Shown here in pieces: positions 59,674 to 64,000 of a DNA stretch of 64,000 nt; positions within the stretch are counted from its first letter, which is position 1, and every line of letters starts with the position of its first letter. The notes under the pieces were generated by a model. It was not told the DNA's origin. It saw only the letters and a program-made list of their open reading frames with translations, and made no database searches. Position numbers and translations under genes: made by a program. Source of the stretch: Verrucomicrobiia bacterium (GTDB lineage: Bacteria; Verrucomicrobiota; Verrucomicrobiia; Limisphaerales; JADLHS01); NCBI GenBank assembly GCA_026125285.1, contig JAHCLO010000024.1:1-64000 (forward strand). Reading direction: 5' to 3'.

Positions 59674-60606
59674 ATGCCAACCCTGATTCTCAAGAAAACC
59701 TCCCCGCTCGAAGGCGTAGTTGCGGGAGAAAAAGCCACGCTCGATCTCCCCATCGGGCCGCGCTACAACAAAGTGATCCTTGAAGCGACCGTGAAACCGG
59801 ACGCCGCGGCGGTGGCGGGCCTGGACGATATTTGCGGCCTCATAAAGCTGCAAATTGACGGCAAGACCCAGCGCGAAGCGACCGCCACGGAAATGGTGGC
59901 GCTCTACGAACGTTACGGCGCGGAGTACGGCTTGGAAACCGAGAACCTCGACAACCCCGGCAATCCGCTGGCGGCGGGCGACAAGGCGCGTTTCCGCTTC
60001 ACGATGTTCTTCGCGGAGCCGTGGCGCAAAGAGTACGCCGCCGATAAAGTCATGTCGCTGCCTACTCGCTGGGCCAACGGTCAGGCGTTGCGCACGCTGC
60101 AAATCGAAATCGCGGTGCCGGATACAACCGGCGCCACGCTGCATAACATCGTGGCTTATGCTTCCGTGGACGGCGTGCTGGGGAGTGTGGACGCGAACGG
60201 CGCCCCGATCCTCAACCTGTCCAAGTGGTATCGGGAGACGATCATCTACACGGCGAGCGGCGACCGTCACCTGGTCAACCTCCCGAAACGCGACCTGTAC
60301 CAGGAACTGGATTTCTTCACGCAATCGGGCGACCCGATTTCCAACGTGAAAATCAAGGTGGACGGCGCGGAGATTCTCGACGTGCCCAAGGTCGTCAACG
60401 ATCTCGACCTGGTCTATCACGGCATCAACCGCGCGGCGATCTCTGATGACCGCTTCGACGTTATTTTCGACCGCGACGATCTGCCCAACAGCGCGTTCAA
60501 CATGAACGGCGTGCGGGAACTGGAAGTCATCATCACCCTGTCCAACGCGGCGGCGGCGAACAAGGCCATCTCCCTGATTCGCCAGACCTACGGGCCGCGC
60601 GACTAA
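59674..60606 (+). CDS. Major capsid protein, P2-like double jelly-roll
   Basis: 310 residues. The N-terminal pattern KKTSPLEGVVAGEKATLDLP, then IGPRYNKVILEAT and LIKLQIDGKTQREATATEMV matches the N-terminal domain of PM2-type coat protein P2 (P2_N), where a V-A-x-G-x-x-A-x-L-x-L-P-x-G-P-x-Y start is typical. The rest is beta-rich, ending in an ordered strand (VRELEVIITLSNAAAANKAI), and has no signal or membrane part, as expected for trimeric pseudo-hexameric capsomers. It is flanked by small membrane-protein genes. Assignment by motif; structure prediction would settle it. Confidence 0.78.
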   Translation: MPTLILKKTSPLEGVVAGEKATLDLPIGPRYNKVILEATVKPDAAAVAGLDDICGLIKLQIDGKTQREATATEMVALYERYGAEYGLETENLDNPGNPLAAGDKARFRFTMFFAEPWRKEYAADKVMSLPTRWANGQALRTLQIEIAVPDTTGATLHNIVAYASVDGVLGSVDANGAPILNLSKWYRETIIYTASGDRHLVNLPKRDLYQELDFFTQSGDPISNVKIKVDGAEILDVPKVVNDLDLVYHGINRAAISDDRFDVIFDRDDLPNSAFNMNGVRELEVIITLSNAAAANKAISLIRQTYGPRD

Positions 60607-60613
60607 ACATTAT

Positions 60614-60660
60614 CCCCGGCGCGCTGCCGGTCTGCATAGTTGATTGGCAGTGCGTCGGGG
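60614..60660 (+). terminator. Hairpin after capsid gene, possible attenuator
   Basis: CCCCGGCGCGCTGCC (60614-60628) pairs with GGCAGTGCGTCGGGG (60646-60660), all positions pairing in RNA when G-U pairs are counted, with a 17-nt loop. No U-run follows, so it may limit read-through or stabilise the capsid mRNA rather than end transcription. Confidence 0.6.
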
Positions 60661-60681
60661 GTTCAACCGACAAGGCTGAAC

Positions 60682-60918
60682 ATGGAACAAACCAACGGCT
60701 GGACGCGCCTATTGGATGGCGTCCTAAACACGGCGGGCAATGTCCTGCCGGGCGTGCTGGGTAAACAGCAAACCACCTCGGCGGGCGTGCCCAATGCTTC
60801 CGGCACTCCGGCCTCGGCGCCGGCGAAGCCGGACAATAGCGGCCTCATCAAGTGGACGATTGCCGGCGCCGCCGTCATTCTGGTCCTCATCGTGGTGTTG
60901 GCCGGCCTCAAAAAGTAA
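60682..60918 (+). CDS. Small single-span virion membrane protein
   Basis: 78 residues from the ATG at 60682; an upstream TTG would cut into the hairpin. An amphipathic N-terminus and a Ser/Pro/Ala linker (SAGVPNASGTPASAPAKPD) precede one C-terminal membrane helix (WTIAGAAVILVLIVVLAGL). Follows the capsid gene and precedes another protein of the same layout by 4 bp. Confidence 0.65.
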   Translation: MEQTNGWTRLLDGVLNTAGNVLPGVLGKQQTTSAGVPNASGTPASAPAKPDNSGLIKWTIAGAAVILVLIVVLAGLKK

Positions 60919-60922
60919 CACC

Positions 60923-61207
60923 ATGTTTCCAGCCCTCATTGGCGCGGCGGCGAGTGCGGCGGGAGGCCTGTTTGGCGGCGGCGGCGATAGCGACCCCGGC
61001 GTTGACAACAGCGTCCGCAACTATCGCAGCGGTGAGACGGCCTTCGGCGCCATCAACATTGGCGGTCAGGCGCTGGGCCGTGGCACTACCGGCGCATCTT
61101 CCGCGCAAGGCGGCGCAGCCCCCAGCGGCACAGGCATCCCCAGTTGGGTATGGATCACCATTGCCGGAATCGTCGGCCTCGTGTTTCTGGTTAAAGCTCT
61201 GCGATGA
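60923..61207 (+). CDS. Small virion membrane protein, Gly/Ala-rich
   Basis: 94 residues from the ATG at 60923. A Gly/Ala-rich start (LIGAAASAAGGLFGGGGDSD), a polar centre (NSVRNYRSGETAFGAIN) and a single C-terminal helix (WVWITIAGIVGLVFLVKAL). Ala/Gly-rich starts like this occur in penetration or membrane-lining proteins. Overlaps the next gene by 4 nt (ATGA). Confidence 0.65.
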   Translation: MFPALIGAAASAAGGLFGGGGDSDPGVDNSVRNYRSGETAFGAINIGGQALGRGTTGASSAQGGAAPSGTGIPSWVWITIAGIVGLVFLVKALR

Positions 61208-61794
61208 TTAAGACCGGCAAAACCAAGGGCGGTAGCACAGTCGCCATACAGGAAACCACCTCCACGCAATACGGCGCGGCGGATCAAGGCGTGCTCTCCC
61301 TGGGTGGCGGCACCACGCTGGGCACGGGCGCTTCACAAATCACCGCTGCCACCGGCGCTACGATCAACTTCCAAGACTTGGATGCAGAGTTTGCGGCTTC
61401 GGCGCTGGGCATCCAACGCGAAGTCTTACGCGACCTTGCCGACTATGGCGTGGCCAGTCTCGACACTCAGGCGGGCGCGGTGCGCGAAGCGTTTGACTTT
61501 GGCCACGATCTGTCCGCCGATGCTTTCGGTTTCGGCGGAGAGGCGCTGGACTTTGGCCGCGAAGCCGTCGGCTCGGTCAGCCAGGCACAACGCGACGCCG
61601 TCGAACTGGCGGAGTCCACTAACGTCACCCTGGCGAAAGCCCTGGAAAGCTTCGGCACGGAGTTAAGCTCCGTCACTGAGCGGACCACGCTGGCCGCGCA
61701 GACCGGCGGCGCCTCTGAACTAACCAAGGGCCTGACCACCGGCGCGCTAATCGCGGGCGTCTTGGGCGCCATCTACCTTTTCACCCGCAAATGA
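61204..61794 (+). CDS. Virion protein with helical repeats and C-terminal membrane anchor
   Basis: 196 residues. A Gly/Thr-rich start, then a helical region with a repeated AFDFG/ALDFG pattern (REAFDFGHDL, GEALDFGREAVGSVS) and a final membrane helix (GLTTGALIAGVLGAIYLFT). Coupled to both neighbours by 4-nt overlaps. Probably an elongated vertex or membrane protein of the virion. No family recognised. Confidence 0.6.
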   Translation: MIKTGKTKGGSTVAIQETTSTQYGAADQGVLSLGGGTTLGTGASQITAATGATINFQDLDAEFAASALGIQREVLRDLADYGVASLDTQAGAVREAFDFGHDLSADAFGFGGEALDFGREAVGSVSQAQRDAVELAESTNVTLAKALESFGTELSSVTERTTLAAQTGGASELTKGLTTGALIAGVLGAIYLFTRK

Positions 61795-62417
61795 GCCAGG
61801 AACGCCAAAGCTTTCTCAGTCACTTCAAAAAGACGTTGCAGCCCAATGGCCAGTTGGTGCCGGTCAACGTGGCTGGTTCGTTCATCCTTTGCTCCGACGT
61901 CGTGGGCAGTGCGCTGCCGTTTGAAGTCCAGATTGACTCAGAGCCGTTTGTTCCGATCACTCAGGGCCTCAGCATCCGGTTGCGCGCGGGGGATTCCTTC
62001 TCGAAGCTCACCCTCCGTAATCCTACTGATAAAGTCCTGACGGTGGAGTTTTACGTCGGCAGTTCGCACGTGGACGATGCCCGGCTGAACATCGTGCGCG
62101 GGCGTTCAGCTCCCGTGATGAACGCCCCGACCGTGATGACGGCTCACTCAACAACGATCGCGGCGGCGGCGGCGCTGGACCTGACCGGCGCGCACCCGAC
62201 GTTTCCGAAGTATCTGCGCAAGGCGACCATCATCACGAACATGGACCCCGCCGTTGACCTTGAACTGGTCAATGCCGCCGATGACATCATCGCTACCGTC
62301 ATGTTCCGCACCGCGTTCCTCCTGGAGTCCAGTGAAGGCATCAAAGTCAAAAACAATTCGGCGGGCAACGTCGTGTGCCGGGCCGTGCAGGTCTGGTACA
62401 TCGTGGAGGTTGAATAA
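61791..62417 (+). CDS. Beta-rich virion protein, possible vertex or minor capsid protein
   Basis: 208 residues without signal or membrane helix and rich in predicted beta strands (FILCSDVVGSALPFEVQIDS, SIRLRAGDSFSKLTLRNPTD, VLTVEFYVGS, and the last KNNSAGNVVCRAVQVWYIVE). The size and strand pattern fit a single jelly-roll or penton-like protein, which DJR viruses need. This is inference from position and composition. Confidence 0.5.
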   Translation: MSQERQSFLSHFKKTLQPNGQLVPVNVAGSFILCSDVVGSALPFEVQIDSEPFVPITQGLSIRLRAGDSFSKLTLRNPTDKVLTVEFYVGSSHVDDARLNIVRGRSAPVMNAPTVMTAHSTTIAAAAALDLTGAHPTFPKYLRKATIITNMDPAVDLELVNAADDIIATVMFRTAFLLESSEGIKVKNNSAGNVVCRAVQVWYIVEVE

Positions 62418-62418
62418 A

Positions 62419-62775
62419 TTGTGTGCGTTGCTCCACTCCATCCCGTCACCGTGGCTGTGGTTTCGCCCACGGCCCACAGTGTCGTTGCCCGATTCAATCT
62501 GGCTGACGGCGAATACAGCCTGGCCATTTCCTGTCGCCCCAAGTGGGGAGGGCCAGTTCCTCCGCGATCCCACCGACGGCCTCTGGAAAGAGGCGAACAA
62601 CACCGCCGCGTTTCATTGGGAGAACAGCCAGTGGCGGCTGTTGATCTACGACGATGGCTGGAACGAGGTGCAATCACAAGCTGGCGCTTACACGGAGGCA
62701 GGCCTGCCGATGGTCTGGTCGGGCGGCTCCCTGTGGGGAGCGTACGATTTCCAAGTCAGTTTCACGGCGCCCTGA
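62419..62775 (+). CDS. Hypothetical virion protein
   Basis: 118 residues from a TTG (62419); no ATG is available and an alternative frame from GTG 62421 is also open, so the start and even the first part of the frame are uncertain. The second half is convincing: DGLWKEANNTAAFHWENSQW, RLLIYDDGWNEVQSQA, SGGSLWGAYDFQVSFTAP. This looks like a compact beta domain with many Trp, as in spike or receptor-binding modules. It ends 3 bp before the next gene. Confidence 0.5.
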   Translation: MCALLHSIPSPWLWFRPRPTVSLPDSIWLTANTAWPFPVAPSGEGQFLRDPTDGLWKEANNTAAFHWENSQWRLLIYDDGWNEVQSQAGAYTEAGLPMVWSGGSLWGAYDFQVSFTAP

Positions 62776-62778
62776 CGC

Positions 62779-63189
62779 ATGTCCTCACAAGTTCAATGCC
62801 GCCCCACGCCGTGGATATGGGAAGGGATGAACGAAATCCCGCCAAAGCGCGAGTTTGTATCCATCCTGGCGGGCACGATCACTGCCGACGCGCTGTTCAT
62901 CTTCGTGGAGAACAGTGCGACGGAGGGCGTCGGCGTGCTGCCGGGCGCGCTCTCGGTGGCAGACGGCGATGCCACGATCCTTCAGACCGGCGACGAGTCA
63001 GTCAGCGTTCAGCCGGGCACGATAGCCGTGGACTGGGGTTCGATCTTTGTTTTCCAGACCGCCAGCGAAGCGGCCAGCGTCCAAGCCGGCACGATCACCC
63101 CGGACGATCTTTACGTGTGGGTGTTACAGACGGGCGGCGAAGCCGTCAGCGTCACGCCTGGCACGCTCTCAGCCAATAACGGACCATGA
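62779..63189 (+). CDS. Virion protein with 24-residue tandem repeats
   Basis: 136 residues. After a 28-residue start, four tandem 24-residue units follow a consensus close to VxPGTIxxDxxxIxVxQT then xxEAVS, e.g. VQPGTIAVDWGSIFVFQT and VQAGTITPDDLYVWVLQT; a partial fifth (VTPGTLSANNGP) ends the protein. Such periodic beta strands suit a beta-solenoid fibre or spike stalk. Stop overlaps the next start (ATGA). Confidence 0.7.
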   Translation: MSSQVQCRPTPWIWEGMNEIPPKREFVSILAGTITADALFIFVENSATEGVGVLPGALSVADGDATILQTGDESVSVQPGTIAVDWGSIFVFQTASEAASVQAGTITPDDLYVWVLQTGGEAVSVTPGTLSANNGP

Positions 63190-64000
63190 TCTACAACTCG
63201 AAAAAAGGACTGTGGTTACCCGGCCAGTTGGTGGAGCGCCGCTCGCCCGCCATCGCCACGCCGCCGCAAGGCATGGCCGTGCGCTGGAAAACCGAAATCC
63301 TCGACTCACGCCATCGCGTCGTCAAAACGCAATCCGGCGCGAACATGATCACCGATTACGGGATGGATCAACTGGAATCAGCCAACGTTGGAGTTGGCAC
63401 TACCGCTGGCGCCAACTTAATTGACTACCTGCATCTGGGGGATACCGCGGAAGTGCTAAAACGACTGGGCGGCGGCACTACGGAGTTGACGGTTACCTGG
63501 TCGGACGCGGCGACGATCACGCTTACCACGGACGCAAACTTTTTTGAAGCTGGCGACGTGGGGCGCACGCTCAAAATCAACGGCGCCACGCCCTGGCCGG
63601 AGATGCGGATCACGGCCTACACCAGCGAAATGGAAGTCAGCGCCACCGCCCGCGCTGGCATCTGGCTGCCCGGCTTCACCCCGCCCGCTTCCCCGGCTGG
63701 ACCGTACACCAACTTTGGCGTCCACTACACCAGCGTCGCCACGCTCGCCAGTCAGACCCAGCGGTTCAACACGTACGACACCGGCTCGGCCGGTAACCGC
63801 GCGACCGTTAATGACTCCGCCAACTCTCGCTGGATTTGTCAGCGCATCTTCCTGAGCGCAGAAGTCACTGGCACCGCTTGGACGGTCAATCAACTGGGCT
63901 GGGGTAGTTCGGCCAGTACCACAAACTGCTTCGGTAAAACGAACCTTTCAAGTCCCGACGTGGTGGGGGTGGGCTACAAGTACCGCGTCACGCTTCAGTG
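63186..64000 (+). CDS. Virion/spike-type protein (3' end cut by window)
   Basis: 271 residues are visible from the ATG at 63186; the gene runs off the window. It starts with YNSKKGLWLPGQLVERRSPA, then SGANMITDYGMDQL, a phrase typical of phage distal-tail or spike proteins, followed by beta-rich sequence (TTELTVTWSDAATITLTTDA, DVGRTLKINGATPWPEMRIT). A receptor-binding role is likely for the last genes of this operon, but it cannot be shown. Confidence 0.6.
   Translation, partial: MIYNSKKGLWLPGQLVERRSPAIATPPQGMAVRWKTEILDSRHRVVKTQSGANMITDYGMDQLESANVGVGTTAGANLIDYLHLGDTAEVLKRLGGGTTELTVTWSDAATITLTTDANFFEAGDVGRTLKINGATPWPEMRITAYTSEMEVSATARAGIWLPGFTPPASPAGPYTNFGVHYTSVATLASQTQRFNTYDTGSAGNRATVNDSANSRWICQRIFLSAEVTGTAWTVNQLGWGSSASTTNCFGKTNLSSPDVVGVGYKYRVTLQ

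Larger units (their letters stand above)
51906..64000. mobile_element. Provirus of a PM2-like double-jelly-roll (tailless, membrane-type) virus, right end outside window
   Basis: The region contains a P2-like major capsid protein, an A32/HerA-class packaging ATPase, several 34-78-residue single-span membrane proteins, virion/spike proteins with repeats, a replication ATPase, HTH regulators and a toxin-antitoxin pair. No tail, portal, large terminase or capsid-protease genes are present. It begins next to tRNA-Arg(ACG). The layout is that of Corticovirus-like DJR proviruses but with different replication and packaging gene placement. No integrase and no second att copy are found in the window. 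Confidence 0.75.

Noticed and set aside
51906..64000. Tailed (Caudoviricetes) prophage or inovirus
   Set aside because: No terminase, portal, tail or protease genes; the ATPase lacks the Zot membrane segment, and a P2-like coat protein is present.

Overview
This window reads as a chromosomal segment of a verrucomicrobial bacterium (PVC superphylum, probably Pedosphaera/Limisphaera-like). Evidence: a 1,471-residue DUF1080/TIGR02604-type/LamG/c-haem protein, several GYF_2 and DUF4190 membrane proteins, an H-X9-DG-type prepilin-like protein, a Tat-exported Gfo/Idh/MocA oxidoreductase, and extragenic hairpin repeats of a type I associate with that group. The genus is inference. Base composition is GC-rich throughout.

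Layout. (1) Positions 1 to about 32,429 are a genomic island with conjugation genes. From the left it holds: a restriction-modification-like cassette (GIY-YIG/DEAD helicase, Eco57I-like methylase, second methylase subunit); an AbiEi/AbiEii abortive-infection pair; a transfer operon (VirD4/TraD-like coupling ATPase, small membrane protein, ParA/MinD-like ATPase, accessory protein); a forward metal-resistance block (His-rich proteins, RND efflux system, ChrB-domain protein, MFS transporter, SigZ-like sigma factor, methyltransferase, frameshifted DmeF-like efflux gene); and a MobF relaxase. Next comes an IS4-type insertion with 9-bp target duplications, a recombinase-in-trio (RIT) element with long terminal inverted repeats, a RadC-like gene, and a tyrosine integrase beside tRNA-Ser(CGA). 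A matching 17-bp palindrome precedes the relaxase and the left plasmid-like operon, so the metal cargo seems to sit inside a split mobility module under shared control. No VirB-type channel genes are visible, so the element may be mobilizable rather than self-transmissible.

(2) From 32,430 to 51,905 is ordinary chromosome: PIN-PhoH ATPase, GST-like protein, Ogt, an OPA-family transporter, galactokinase, pterin carbinolamine dehydratase, small membrane and pilin-like proteins, the large PVC haem protein, a Gfo/Idh/MocA protein beside a truncated sugar-isomerase gene, tRNA-Arg(CCG) and tRNA-Arg(ACG).

(3) From the 3' end of tRNA-Arg(ACG) to the right edge lies what looks like a provirus of a tailless double-jelly-roll virus (PM2-like, Varidnaviria). 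It has a P2-like major capsid protein, an FtsK/HerA-class packaging ATPase, several tiny single-span membrane proteins, repeat-bearing virion or spike proteins, a DnaB-N/RepA-type replicative ATPase, HTH regulators, a MazEF pair and a duplicated zinc-ribbon module. Capsid and packaging genes are transcribed divergently from a 500-bp control region with a 31-bp alternating CG tract inside a hairpin. This is the most novel feature of the window; the right end of the provirus and any integrase lie outside it.
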